64,000 nt of DNA, from NCBI GenBank assembly GCA_021234535.1, contig CM037850.1, positions 18,861,388 to 18,925,387 on the forward strand. The letters run 5' to 3'. Of this stretch, positions 37,701 to 51,700 are shown one piece after another; positions within the stretch are counted from its first letter, which is position 1; each line of letters begins with the position of its first letter. This DNA comes from Stichopus chloronotus (lineage: Eukaryota; Echinodermata; Holothuroidea; Aspidochirotida; Stichopodidae). Below the pieces are notes generated by a model. The model had not been told where the DNA came from. It made no database searches and saw nothing but the letters and a program-made list of their open reading frames with translations. A program made the translations under genes and the position numbers.

Positions 37701-39003
37701 GAAAGCGAGGGAACACGCTGGTGTCACTAATGTTCATTAGTGGTCTTGCTTCTATCTGAGTGGAGCTATCTGTCTGAGTGGAGTGGCAAAAGCAAAAAAA
37801 AAAAAAAAAGAACAAATTGCTAAATTTGCTCGGGAAGCCGAAGGTTACCAAAAGAGTTGAGTTGGATGTGCTCTGGAAATAGGTAAGGCTGCCATGGACC
37901 TGATATGTATAATTGAAGGGTGAGTTTGGAAAGGCCTCCTTGAATGTTATCCGAAATTAATTACATTTTGCTAATTTTGACGTATTTGGAACTGCTGAAG
38001 AGGAAAATAATTGGGGGTGATCCCCGTACAGTACGTGGCCGTCGTGCGCCTAGTCGGATATCTTTTAAGCGTACGTAAATAGAATTTTTGTAATTAAAGC
38101 AACTGATTTTGCCATGTATAAGCTAGATTTAATGGAAGGAAACATCAGTGTAATGATTGCCCATTTGATTATGACTATGTTATGTCACATACTGTTGATT
38201 TTCCAAGATTTTAATCTAAACAAAAGTTTAATTTGGACACAGAATTTGGATATCAGAATGTACAAGTATTTATTCTGGATCAACTTACAGTAATGCAGGG
38301 GCCCTTGTGTTTGGAAGGCTACTATTTCCTGCTGACAAATGTGTAACTTTTAACTTGAAATACATGACAGAAGAAAATGACAGAATACCATAATTTTTCA
38401 ATGAAAAAGGTGACAAAATCGTCACGCTAGAGTAACCTTTACCATTAAGAACAAGACATTCTTATCCAAAAACGAACTTTTTTATGTGCATCAGTATCTC
38501 ACCTTGTACCTTTTGGATGACTGGGGATCCGGACATACCCCACTGATGCAACATATAAGCTAAACGTAACTAAAAGTTTCTACATTCAGAACGAAAATTT
38601 GTTATCGAGCTTTTTTTTAAGTAAAAGATGTACCACTCTTGTTGATAGTTTATATTTTCAACCCCTTCAATAGCCTAAATGAGGAGTCGTTAAGAGTGTG
38701 TCACAACCCTTATATCACTTGATAAATATCCATAACGATATTCGAAAGTGACAGACAATATCAGTCATACTCATAAGCCAGGCCTGTACGTATTCAAGCA
38801 TATCCATGCAAACATACAGGTATCTTGTAAACAGAAATGTGTTCCTTTATACTTCATGATTACACAAATCATAGCCTATGGCTATGTATATATGTTTACT
38901 CTACCTTATAATTTCTTTCCTTTGCTAGAAGCACCGCAGTCTCCATTCCAATCCCAGAAGAACAGCCAGTAATGACCACGATTCTGTTATCCGTGGATGC
39001 CAT
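31776..39003 (-). CDS. RDH8/17-beta-HSD1-like short-chain dehydrogenase, gene B
   Basis: Five exons on the minus strand: 39003-38905, 34925-34757, 33857-33678, 32827-32734, 32160-31776, giving 308 residues. Exons 1-4 have exactly the sizes and phases of gene A. All SDR signatures are intact: TGCSSGIG, NNAA, catalytic Asn in TNVFG, SS before LGGFM, YVATK and QPGPV. The last exon is longer than in A by 13 codons, nearly all of them one in-frame insert (GWRMDEMRIRED) just before DAAK-type sequence. That insert is rich in GATG/GAGA units, which suggests microsatellite-like expansion. The 5' flank is homologous to that of A, so both probably keep promoters. It lacks the transposons found in introns 2 and 4 of A. 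Substrate unknown, retinoid or steroid most likely. Confidence 0.9.
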
Positions 39004-40751
39004 TTTTTTTCAATCTATACATCAGTCTTCAATGTAATAGGCCTACAGTCGTGTTGTTTGAAGCCAGTGAATACTGTGATCGTGAATCGTTATTTATTGC
39101 GTATGGGGGAGTGTGTCATTTATCACTGAATAGAAGAATGCGGGGTCATTGCTACCGTATAGTTTTACCTACATGTAGGCCAACGTACCTAGACTTTACT
39201 CCTGAGTAAACAGCCTATACCAAAAATGTTGTTTCATGGCGGAATTAGTTTGCTCACATGTTTTGATCAAACGTGATGCATCAACGTACGTCACGGAATT
39301 CTCAGGCTCTTTGTCAAAACATGAACATATCGCTCTGAAGGTCATATGAAGGACGTCAGAGGGAAACTCTATTTTATCGGTTGGTATGTAATTACAATAA
39401 ACCTTTGTGATCTTGTGATTTCCACATTTATGGTTGTGGAAGGACAGCTGATGAATTACAAATCTATCATACGCTTTTCCTGAAAATTCAGGAACATTAT
39501 AAATCTTTAATGAATAAAATGTTTGAAAATGACTTACCCTTAGTCGAACAATACATTATACACATTATTTTTCAAGTTATTGTGTATGAACATGTACCCC
39601 TAAAAATTTTCTAACGTTATATTCGTAAATACGTTAATTTCCATGCTTTAGTCACTGATGTGTAAAGATTTGGTTGAAAACTTATGGATATTCAAGTGAC
39701 TATATGCTGTTACTGACGAGTGAATATCTGATATATACTGACTACAGTTACTATGTGCTGTGACTAGCCTTACTTTATAACACTTTCCCCTCTATCATTT
39801 CCAAAGTCTTGTTCGCAGTTTGAAACACAAAACTGTGTTTGACTGAAGATATTATGTGCATGACACTACCGTACATTCATATCTTTCTAACTCATTTGAG
39901 CTTTGGGTCACATATAAATGAAAGTGATCTTCATTTTGTTGAGAAGTGTGAAGATTTTGCAATTCTTGTAATATTAAAGAGGTTTAACAATTTTGACATT
40001 CGTTTCCCTCTGAATTGATATCATTATATCTCCATATACGCCAATACCTGCACACTGAATCTGAATCTCAAAACTCCAACTGAGAAATCTTTAACAGGGA
40101 AAGTTTGTTTGTTACCATTTTGTTGTCTCCTAAGTGGCCTTTCATTTCTGGAAAACAATAAATATAATTCATTAAATTGAAACCTACTAACCTTGCACTA
40201 ACTTTTAACTGAGATATCGTGTTAAGAGTTCCTAACGAAGGCTTTTGACTGTTTTATTTCGAATGATCTTTGAAGTACATGAATAAACCACTTGCTGACC
40301 AATCACTACCTACGTATCATGTTTGAGGTCACACTTAACTTATTGAGCTACCATGCGCATAATTAATTTAAACTTTTACTTCCTTTGCCTTTTAATGAGC
40401 ATTAATTTGTGGCTAAATTAGAAGGGCTAATCTACTTAGCTACTCTACTGTCCACCTCCATATGAAATATCAAATTTCAGAAATTTAGACTTGCTTACAA
40501 GGTTACTAACTTTGACGTCAGAGAACTCTGAAAAAAAAAAAATAACAATAGGGACCAACTACTAACCGTAGCAGTACACAAATATCTCTTTCAGGGATGA
40601 CTGAGGTGACTTCAATGAAAATAAATCACCTTGATTCACTGATGATAGGCTGCTTAATGAAAAGTTTACTAATCTTGCAGATTTCATAAAGTAAGACATA
40701 ACCCTACACAGAGATAAAAAGTATTATTTCAATATAGCATGTAGCACTTAC

Positions 40752-40800
40752 TCGTAAAAGCCTTCCGAGGAGGAGATGAACATAATTTGTGAAAGGTTTT
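40752..40800 (-). pseudogene. Possible RDH8-like exon 3 tail
   Basis: On the minus strand, CACAAATTATGTTCATCTC and the following CTCCTCGGAAGGCTTTTACGA run into GTAAGT. This resembles the end of exon 3 in genes A-C (ACAAATAATATTCATCTCTT..., GGGTTTATGC, GTAAGT) and would read IMFISSSEGFYE. Only about 45 bp can be aligned and no other exon is nearby, so it is either a remnant of a further copy upstream of gene B or chance. Confidence 0.35.
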
Positions 40801-42249
40801 CTCCTTGACCAACCACTTAAAGGCCATCATCAGAAAGTGCGGTGTTATATCCAATACGCTGGAAGCAAACTAAATACAGTTCATTGAAAGATGTGACCGC
40901 TACAATCCTGAACTTAGCTAGCGTCGTCAATTCATTCAACGTTCGGGTGATAACAAACAATCTGTCATTGGTAAAACTATATTTAAGACTATACTTGGAC
41001 TCCATGTGAAATGGATGGGGCCCTGCCATACATGATGTCACCAATAAATTCACGAAACTTCACCACAGCTAGCTTTGCATAACTTCACGTTGTGACCAAG
41101 GAGAAGTCAGATTTTCAAATTCTAATAATTTTTAGTAATTCTATTTTTTTACTTCAGTTTGTTGTATTACTAATATCATAAAAACTCAAACCTACGTTTA
41201 ATATTCAGTTACATCAGGATGATTCATCCTTTTTATTGAACCGTATACAAGATATGTTGATGTATTTTTTTACGATTAATATCTCAGACTGACTACCGAT
41301 GTTGCGGTTATACTTCCTCACAAGAATATAAAATGAAGATCTAAGACCTTAAAAAAAACTTTTGAATTAAACATGCATTTCGACAAGTTTTCTGTTTCAG
41401 TTTGCTCTTTTGTATAGATTGATGACTGCTAAACCCTTCCTGAAGTATAAGAATGAAGTATAAAGATTAGATGAAGAAATACATAATTTGGAATTTACAA
41501 CATTTACCTGGTCGCCTTTTAGTCTGAAGTCATTTGTTTTTCTGTTTTTAGATAACCTTTGTCAGTTGTTGCCTTTCCAGCACAAGGAGAACCCATACAA
41601 ATTGTCAGTTTAGAACAAACTAATATAACATCCTCAACTCTGCCGTAAGAGTACCTAGAACCGAGATTACAGATTGAGCTATCTTATCTGTACCCACGTT
41701 TTTCACTTTTTTGCAAAAAGACATAAACGTTTTACTACAGATCTGATTATTTTAGAAATGCAATTTTCATAAAGGTTTTATTCCAAACTTTAGATACGCT
41801 TACTTAGGAAGTTTTTCCTTTAACCACTTGTTTCCCTGCGTCCACATTCATTTAATCACATTCATAAACATTACACAGCATTTTATTGTCATATAACTTA
41901 TAAATTCTAGCCCACATATACTGTTTGCAGTGTTTTATTTAACAAGTTGAATGTACTTTTATCTTGCATGTGTAAGATACGTTTTTAGTGAACTGCTCGG
42001 AATACAAAAGACTTTCAAAATATTTAAATAAATGTATAGAGCAAAAAAAAAAATACAGAAATTTTGTTCAAACGTTTAGAAAGTATTAGTTGCTATGTTC
42101 GTTTGCGTACAGATACAGATTTGTTTTCTTGAACAATGTGACATAGTCTATGAAACACTGTTTTAAAATCACAGAAAATCAAATGTTCATTAGAAATACA
42201 TGCAAAAATTGTAAAGAATTTACCTGCCAATTTACAAAACCTCATTACA

Positions 42250-42290
42250 GTGTGTGTGTGTGTGTGTGCGTGCGTGTGTGTCTGTCTGTC
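42250..42290. repeat. (TG)n microsatellite
   Basis: TGTG/TGCG dinucleotide run followed by TCTGTCTGTC. Confidence 0.95.
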
Positions 42291-42392
42291 CTTTTGACAT
42301 GTTTTGTTACATTTGGAATTACTCCATGTCGTAAATTAATCAAGTAAAAGACGTGAATTTCTTAGTGAACATTCATTATTATTTTTCGTTCT

Positions 42393-42398
42393 TTTATT
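42393..42398 (-). promoter_or_regulatory. Candidate poly(A) signal of the SLC22 gene
   Basis: AATAAA on the minus strand about 310 bp after the stop codon. Chosen as the first clear signal in a plausible distance; not confirmed. Confidence 0.4.
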
Positions 42399-42706
42399 CC
42401 CATATCATTGGTCGGTCCTATTTTCATCCAAGCGTTTCCTTCATTACTTATCTGAGCTTTAAAAATGAGTAAAACCCACAAATAGCTACCAGTACCTGTA
42501 TATTAAGATTATAGTACAAAGTTCATCTTGTCTGTAAATTTGATACGTAAGGAGGACAAAACTCCCCAACAGATAAGTTTCACAAACTGGGTAGCTTGAT
42601 AGTGGATCAAATAAGCTTTTTTCGCAAATCATAAAGGTCAGTAATACAATTGGCCTTCTTAAGCTTGTGTTACAATACTAATTCTTAATATTTTGTTTTA
42701 AGTACA

Positions 42707-45700
42707 CTAAAGTCTAGTATCATCACTGCTTCCAGTTCGATCTCTCTTATGACAGTTCATAATTCTTTTAGTGTCAAACATCTTCTGCAGATCTGCCGTT
42801 GTGTCAGGCTGAATAGTTCCGATAGTGTCAGGCAGTAAGAGAGAGAAAATCGCCGCGGAGATGCAACAACAAACCATAACGACGAAGGAAAAGTTCTCAA
42901 AATATTTGTCCTGTTTAAGAGAAACAAGAACAGAGTATTTAACGGCAAAAAATTATGGTATAATTTAAGTGTGGACTGTGGACCGTCTAAGAACGATAGT
43001 CACTATACAAAGCTAACAAACAGTATTTTCATAACGGTTAGTTATTTTTTTCTCCCAGTATCCCTTATTGGCACTTGAGTGACTGACGTTTACAGATTGA
43101 GAGTTGGTCGACAAATATCATAAAGATGAAACAAAAGACATTCAGCTGTTTCTAAGCACGGAAATAATGTAGAGTATAATAGGACAATGCATTCTTCGAT
43201 GTGCTCTGGAATCGCGTGGAATAGTTACAGCGTAATGGAATATTTACGTACGTTTTGAAGTACAAGGAAGAATTTCTCTACAACTTCACTAAGCTTACCA
43301 TGTACAACATGAGCGGAGATACAAAACTTCCGATATTTCCAACAAGATGCACTACAGCCGTTCCTGTATTTCTAAAATACGAAGGAAAAACAGAATATTA
43401 TACTAACCATACCATTGGGTGTACACACACCTACAGAGCTCAAATTTTTGATTATAGGTCAAATAAAAATTAAAAAATATAAGAATAAAAATAAGAAACT
43501 TAAATGAAAAATAAATAAAAAATAAAAAAACAACATCAAGAGACAATATAAAGAAAAACAAGATGAGCAATATGTACCCAAGTGAATGAAACAATTTGTA
43601 AGAGCAGTATTCCTTTAAAAGGGGAAAAATTATAATGGTTATGAAGCCAAGAATTCAAAGAATGAATAAATATATATATATATATATATATATACCGAAA
43701 CTATATATATAAACGGACACTGGAAATGTTGAATTTTTGTTTCAGAGAGAGCAGAGAGAAACATAAAAAATAAAAGAAACAAAATATTTATTAACATTAA
43801 ATAAAAATTTAAAAAATAATAGATAAAAAAAGTAAATAACAATAGGGCAATCCACGGAGTTGCGTATCTCATCGCCAACATGCATTGATTTCAACACAGG
43901 GCCTGCACACAGGGATTTGTAATTGTTTACTGCAACCACATCCCACAGAGACCTAGTTCGGGGATCTGGTTGTCAATGAGTGGCAAACATTCGTAAAGCA
44001 TAAAATGGTGGTAAGCATCTCATTACTGATATCTACTGTAAGGTAGCAAACGTAAGGTTATAGCCTGGTACTACTAGGCTCAAATAATGTTCTCATAAAA
44101 GACATTATCCACAGGGGGTAGTTCTGCTAAAGATGTTTTGGCTAAAATTAAAAAGGTGGTGTCTATTGACCCAGATGCCGGCTCTAAGTTTGTTACCAAA
44201 CAATCATACAATTTCACCAGTATAAAAGTAATATACTGTATCTTCATTATTGTGTTTACAGGAACGGCCTTGCAAAATTTTGCGTATAATGCTTAATTAG
44301 CTCTCAAGATATGGTAGAATTCCAAATTTAAGGCAAAATTGTTTTTTTTTTTTTCAAAAAAGATCAGCAAATTTCAGTCTCTTTAACGCAAAAGTGATAT
44401 ACCTTGAATATCACATTCTCAAGTAAGTCCTTTTTGTTTCTCAAAATCAGCAAATGTCACTGGATTTACCATTACAGTAATATTATGTTGAACAATGTGT
44501 TTTCAGGTAAGTCCTAACAAAAGTTAATTGGTCTAATAGTTCTCAAAATACGCTGGAAATACAAATTATGGGGCAAAATTGGCTTTTTTTAAATCAGCAA
44601 AATTCACTGTATTTATCATTACAGTAATAATATGTTGAACAATGTGTTCTCGGGTAAGTACTTACAAAAATTTAAGTTAATTGGTCTAATAGTTCTCAAG
44701 ATATGCTAGAAATACAAATTTGGGGGCACAATTGGCTTTTTTTTTCTAAAAAAATCAGCAAATTTCACTCTCTTTACTACAAAAGTGATATACCATGAAT
44801 ATTTCATTCTCAGCCGGGCAGGTTTTTGCAAAAGTTTGCATTAAATGCTCAAATACTTCTCAAGATATGCTGGAAATCCCAATTTTGGGGCAAAATTGGC
44901 TTTTTTTTTTTCTCAAAATCAGCAACTTTGACTCAATGTACCATGACACTAATACATCTCGCACATATTGGCATCATGCACAACCTTACCAAGTATCAAC
45001 TTAATCGCTCATATGCTTTTCAAACTATTCTGGAAAAACCACAATTTGGACAGGTCCGGACACACACACACACTCTCACGCGCACACACACGCACACGCA
45101 TTGGCACGGACACGTTTTCATTTATACCATCCAACAGGACCCTCCTGTACCCATGGTCACTCTACCATGGAGTACCCCTGGGGTGTCGCTACTCATCCAC
45201 TCAAAACGTTTCCATTGCAACCATTCTCCCATGGGTGCACAGTACAATATATAGCTCCACTAGCCAAGTGACTACAATATCTCATCTTAGCCCCTATAGG
45301 GCGATGAGATAAAAATAAATAAATTTTGTTGATTGTGTTACGTGTATTTGTATTTTAACAACTGTATCTATATCTGTGCAGTCATGGCTTACATCAGAAA
45401 CAGAATTCAGTTTGTCCTTTCCAAATTTATGCGGCATCCGGATCTACACTATTTTACGTTGTTAAAAAAACAGCAAATAAATAAACTTATCAAGTGAATG
45501 TAGCATGTATATTGCACTTCTCCAGATCAGAATACGTAAGATCGTTGGAAGATATAGTTGGGTTTGTACAGTTGCAAAATTTTCATATGGATCTACTACC
45601 CGAAAACCATGAAGAGGATAGCTAGTGTAAATCTCATGTAGTGAAGTCCCTTACAAGGTATAAGCAATTCCTTGACGATTATCATATTCAAGGTTCGAGC

Positions 45701-48700
45701 GATCGATTCACTAACTTTGCTGTTCCAGATTAATTTAAAGGGAGATGAAACACCTGCAAACACTTAATCTCTTCAATATATGTATAAGAAGACGTACCAT
45801 ACTAAATATGGAATAATCTGTGTAAACAAATTGTGTCTGTAAGAAATTTATTTCAAGAAATGTCGCCATCCTTCCTTACTGTGAATAATCTTTCATTCTG
45901 TGTAAAAACTATTTGTTTTATGAATATGACTTTGTTCTGTAAAAGAAACGTCTTATTTCCATTGAAGTAACTTGCAGTGTCTCTCAAGACATCTATATCT
46001 GCATCTATATCTGCATCGGAATCGACAACAGGGGTAGGATGACTAATTTACTCGCGTGACTATCTGCTGTGATCAGAGGGGATAAAGAACTTTTCAACAA
46101 AATTATGTCAACAAATTTCAACAAATTATGTCATGAGTGTATTTGTTGTGGTACCAAACAAGAGCAGCCGTGAATAGAACAATGAACAGAACACTTCGCA
46201 ACATTCTTCCTCTGATGTAAGAACTTTCGTACTCTCAGTTGTGGAACATTAGTAAGAAATCAACACCTATTTGTAATGTTTTACAACAGGGGTGTTTTTC
46301 GTGGTATACTGGATCTTTTAAAGAGTTAATTCAAAACGTAAAGAGAATAAGCAATCACTCCACCTTTATTCTGAAGCATCGGCTAATTGTTACAAATCTC
46401 CTCTTATAATTCACAAATATCTTTCAAGGTATTTCAAACTATACTGTGCATTCAAACTAAACAAATAACATGCATACATTCAGCAATTCAGTGACAAACT
46501 TATTGTCACTTGATGCAAGAAAAAGACAACACGAAAAAAAAATACAGCTGGTAATTGAGTGAGCAAAATATCGAACTTTGAAATTAATGTAAACGATGGT
46601 ATGAAAGTTACCTTATAGTTGTTGGAAAGAGGTCACTCATCATCAAGATACTTGGTAGTGTAGCAAACTTGATGAGAAACCGTCCCAATAAGGCACATGT
46701 TGTTAATATGACCTTCGATACTACTTCACTTTCTGAAATTTTGCAATGGATATTAAGGCTCCACTAAAGTTGCAATCATTTTCTTCACTTAAAACATCGA
46801 TAAATTTATTGCCCCTTCAACTTGTTGGAGAAAACAAGAAATATCGGAGTTTGTATACTGTAAGACCAAATGCGACAAAAATGCGTGATTTGTCTTATCT
46901 TTCTAATCTATCCATACTGTATACATTGCAAGATATACCTTAACCTTTGTGAGTAAAGTGTTGTATTATTGGATAAAGTCAAGATCAATACAGCATCTGC
47001 TATCTACCTGTATATTTTTATTTTGATAGGATAAATATTCATACAGTTTTGAGAAAAAAATGCATATTATTAAAACTCACTTAAGAAAATGAATGATAAA
47101 ACAATGTACCATTTTCTTCCTCTGCAGTAATGTTACTGTTTCCTTGATTGGTTTCTCGTTCATGTCCTCTGTCATTAACGAAGTCGAATTAACTATCTCT
47201 GTTTGATAACCTGTATATTTTATACTACTTTGAAGAACTGTGCCTGATATTATTTGTTTCAGCTTAATCTATAACGAACTGAATTGAATAAAATCTATTA
47301 GATATATCAACAGAGAAATAAGTCACTTACCGACTGCATAATACCTAATGAGTATCACAGTAATTGTCAGAGCAGACGAAGTCAAACCAAATATCAAAAG
47401 ACGAGGAGTCCCAATTCTGAAATACAAAGTGTATCTTCATTGAAATCAAACTAAGTAAACTAATATGCGCATTTTCATTTTTTAATGAAAAAAACTGCCT
47501 TTTTTAAGGTCTGAATTATTAATTATAATGAACACTGAGAACAATTATTACAATTTAAGCATGTTTTGAAATAACTCATGAGTATACCATTTACTTTCAT
47601 CTTAATGTATTTATATGTGGAGACACTGGGAGGTACTAACAGAAATACTGATAAATAAATATGTTGTCTGCGAATGTCTGAGGTCAGTGTTTTCACAGTT
47701 TCCTGGAAACGGTGTAGTAAGCAATATCTAGTGTTGAAATTCCTTGTTTTATCTTATATTCCCATTTCGCTTAAGTAAATAAGAAATGACATGCGCAAAA
47801 CATTTATTCCGTTTTATTTGTTGTTGCATACGTCGGTCCATTTAATGATGTGGAGAATGAGGAATGGCGATTACTCCCATAATGTTGATAGATTTTCACT
47901 TGTTCGTCCCATCGCATGCATGAAAATGTCGAACTTTTGACGATGTGCTGATATAGTCTTCAAAACCATTCACTCTTAGAGCATTGGTTAAAAAAGTTAA
48001 CCAACAATGGTAACGTATGTCAAATTAGATATATTGGTTAATAACTGCGAACCTTAATATCTTATATTTACCAATAATGGTTGCTGTGCAAAGTTTTGAC
48101 TACTATGTGACTTAATTAAGCCACCGTGTTGGTTAAATGTTTCACCAATATGTCCAAGTTGACATACGTGGCCAGTGTTGGTTAACTTTTTAACCGACGT
48201 TCTAACAGCGTTGGAAGTCGTAGAGGTAGTCATAGTTTCCAGTGGCGCATTCAAGGGGAAGAAGACATGGAGGTGTACCCAGAATCATATATTGAGGAAA
48301 AATGAAATTTACTTGAAGACGCATTTAAGCTACATTTATTTGCAGGGTGGTGTGACGCCTAAATAAGCATAAAAAAATCAGCTCTGAGAATTCATTTCCG
48401 GTTTTCTGGAGTCATTTTCCGGTATCCAACTAATGGTGAGTTTCCTCTTAAATAGCATTTGAATAGAATTATGATAATATGTGACTCTCTCCAATCACTA
48501 CATCTGGCGGCGCCTTACCAACTTCCTCACCATATGATCTAACATTGTATTCTTTGAGAATTGTATTTTTCCTCTGTGGTCACGTTCGTTTCGTCCATGT
48601 GATTCCATGCTGGTTCGTTCATGCACTACATCAGCCGTGAATATTTATTGACAATAAGACCAATGGATGTGATGGCAAATAAACTACTAACCTATGTAAA

Positions 48701-51700
48701 CATCAATAAAACATGGAATCCTTTGCAAAAAGACAGACGTCAAGAGTGCGAGAGTCAAATGAAACGCAATTAAAGTGACTATTGGGGTAGTTTAAAACTC
48801 TTTCTTTTAACACGAAACTGGAAAGCCCATTTTTAAATGAGATTTAGCAGGTATTTATCTATTGTTTAATGGGAAAATGCAAAAGTTAGGTGATACTTCC
48901 GCTCATATGATGTCAGTTTTGACATCAGTGTTCACTACATGAATCGTTTGGAAGGTAATTTTACCTACCTCCTGATAACCATTGCGGCAACTATATACCC
49001 AAAGAGGTCAGCCGTACTACTGAGGAAAAAATTCAGGTATGGATTTCCGGCAAGTCGGCCCGTCGATAGAGAGAAACCAAAGTAGGTCAGAGTACATGTC
49101 AGCCTTTGAAAATTGGACCAAAGACAGGAGTATGTTGTTAAATGCAATACGTTCTGCATTTCTCTATGAAATTATTTTTATAGGAAACTCAGATTAACAA
49201 ACTCTAATGTTATTATAAACATGACCGGACAATTGAGACTTAACTTAATGACAACTGTATTTCAACATGAATCATTATAGTATAGCAATGTTACTTGTTA
49301 GTTATGCAAACCTCTCACCAGTTCCAACTCAATACTAGGGTCACGGTTAGCACTGGTCTTCTGAACAGTAACAAAAACGTTCTGATACCGCTACGTTTAT
49401 CTCTCTTCATTTCCTCCATTGCTGTCTCTTTTCCATGTGAGCATACGTAATTGTCCAAACTTTGTTCTTGCTTTGCGGCAAAGACAGGAGATGGGAATTC
49501 ACCTGCTTTGTTGAAAGCCGCAATCCTCTGCATAACCCTTTCGGCATGTTTCCATCTTTGTTGAGATACGAGCCATCGAACAGATTCTGGAATTATCCTG
49601 AAGGCATGCAAGAACAAATAATGAGATAATATATATACGATATATATAGATAATATCATAATTTTATGGAAGATTATTGACTGATAAGGAGAAGAACCAA
49701 CACAGATATAAGTACTACTCACTTTTTTATGCTCTATTTTACTAAGTATTAAAGTATGAAGGATAGAAAAAGAAAAAAGTATGAAATATATCGTGCCTTC
49801 AAACATCGTATATTATTTCCTTAATGACAATTGTATTCTACAAATACTTGTTCACAACAGCAAGACCAATTATGGCTCTTATCGTTGCGGTTTTGCTCAA
49901 TAATGATGACGCAAAGTACCGTAGTAGTTTAAATGAAGAAAGGTTATTTCAATGTGTATGTTTGTGATATTCCATCCTAAAAATAACCCCGAAAAGAAAA
50001 ACAAAACAAGAAGAAAAAATTAAAGAATCTCTTCTGCTTACCACGAGTAAACCATAAGGATAATGGTTGGTATTGTGAGCACAACGTTTAAGTATCTCCA
50101 ATTTCGAATGAGGTACGCAATTCCAGCCATCATCATGAAACCCACTGATATCATGCCAGACGGCAAGATGCCGACTACAGGGCGATGCTTTGGAACGAGG
50201 GTCTCAAAAAGCAAATTCATAACTGGAATTCGTATTGCCTGAAATTGAAGCAGAGGTGATCAGTTGCCACTATAGTCGAAAACTTAGCTACTTATAGAGA
50301 CTGAGTTAATTATTGGTTCTTTTGTATAGGCTGTGTATAAATCCTGCATTCCTATCAACTGTAGTTGCTTTACCTCACCCTTTGTCTTTAATAGTTCGTC
50401 GTTAATTATATATTTCTAGGCACTCAGTGTCACTAACGTAATATTATGCTACATTTTATTTCGTCGGTGTCGTTCAGCTGTGAAAGTGTCGGTGGAAACC
50501 TTCATAGGAAACACCTTTTGAACAGAAGACTTTAATTAATCAGTCATAAATTTCATAAAATAATATCTTTACTAAAAACAACTTCAATGTTCATAACAGT
50601 CTTAAGAAAATGAATGAACGAACAGTATTTAATTCTCTTGGCCGGCAGGGAAAAACCACTATACTTGGACAGTATTCTCGCAGAGTGCAGTGTAGTGTTC
50701 GATCGACTTGTGGACGATCTCAGATGTTGTCATTAGATACAGCTCATTTTCGAACTCTTCCCAACAACGCACCCATCCACTCACCGGGCCCACCAGCTCA
50801 CCTGTCCCCACACACTGCAAAACTGATCAAGAGTCATTATCTATTAAGTTTGTCCTGAGAAGGAATTGACAATACACCGACATATCAATTGACACGATCC
50901 AATGATAAACTTAAGTTTCATATAACATGGGACATCCCACGTGCGTGTCTTGAAATTTCAGGATGGGGGGTGGCGATTTTGGTGTGGAGGTGAAATGCTT
51001 TCTCGCCAATCAGCCGGAAGGACAATCAGAGCCATGTATGAAGAGAGTTTTTCCAACTATGTAAGCGGCTTTGATTGGAAGGGTAAACGCCTACTTTGTC
51101 CCTAAATTAGATCCAGCTGGTCTTCAGTACGGATTGCAATTGTGCGCACACGTTATATGCAGGGAGACGATGTTAGGGAACTCTAACCTAACCAAAGCAT
51201 TTAGACGAACATCGATACACTGCAGTCTACTGATGCAGAAAACGATTAGAAAAATTATTAGGAAAATCATCTTTGTTTGAAATCGCTATTGAGCGTCTAT
51301 TCACTAGATTTTAGAAAGCAAATGTAGAGTCGGCGGCATAATCTTGCATTTCTCCATGTGTAAGGCATTAACGTTTGGATAGACTTATATAATTCAAGTA
51401 GCGTTGGTATGCAGCAAATGCTAACGTCAAATAAAACAATGTGGATGCAGTGCTATTTAGTGTGTGAATATTTAATGCTTATTTTATGAATGGTGGTTTA
51501 TCTATACATTTTAAAATTAGCAGCTAATGATTTCAGTACAGTCTTTAGTAATAAGCGAAAGGATGTTCTGATATTTGTTACTTTGTGTTGTTACTGTTTT
51601 TTTTTTCTTCTTTTTTTTACTGAGATTTTTGTTGGAGAGATACCTTTAGTTTTCTGGCCCAATGGAACCACTTGGAAATTTTCTTCAAACACAAATTTTG

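Larger units (their letters stand above)
28720..39500 (-). repeat. Segmental inverted duplication, right arm (gene B)
   Basis: Partner of 11030-23613. Outside the coding exons, shared blocks include CAACCGATAGATTGG-type intron 1 sequence near 35910 (left arm 15070), the promoter-side block with ATGTAATTACAATAAACCTTTGTGATC near 39388 (left arm about 12030), and the 3'-flank block ATCAGGACCTC...TTCTACAAAATAAAGTTGAATAAA near 28724-28960 (left arm 23400-23610). Confidence 0.8.
39500..42390. other. Intergenic region between gene B and the transporter
   Basis: AT-rich sequence past the end of the right duplication arm. It has an A-run near 40540 and a (TG)n tract at 42250-42290. Apart from the exon-like scrap at 40752-40800, no exon or repeat partner is seen. 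Confidence 0.5.

Noticed and set aside
46120..46210. Minus-strand MLRSVLFIVLFTAALVWYH as a signal-anchor exon
   Set aside because: Hydrophobic and well formed but only about 28 codons, with no donor or downstream exon; probably chance within SLC22 intron 7.
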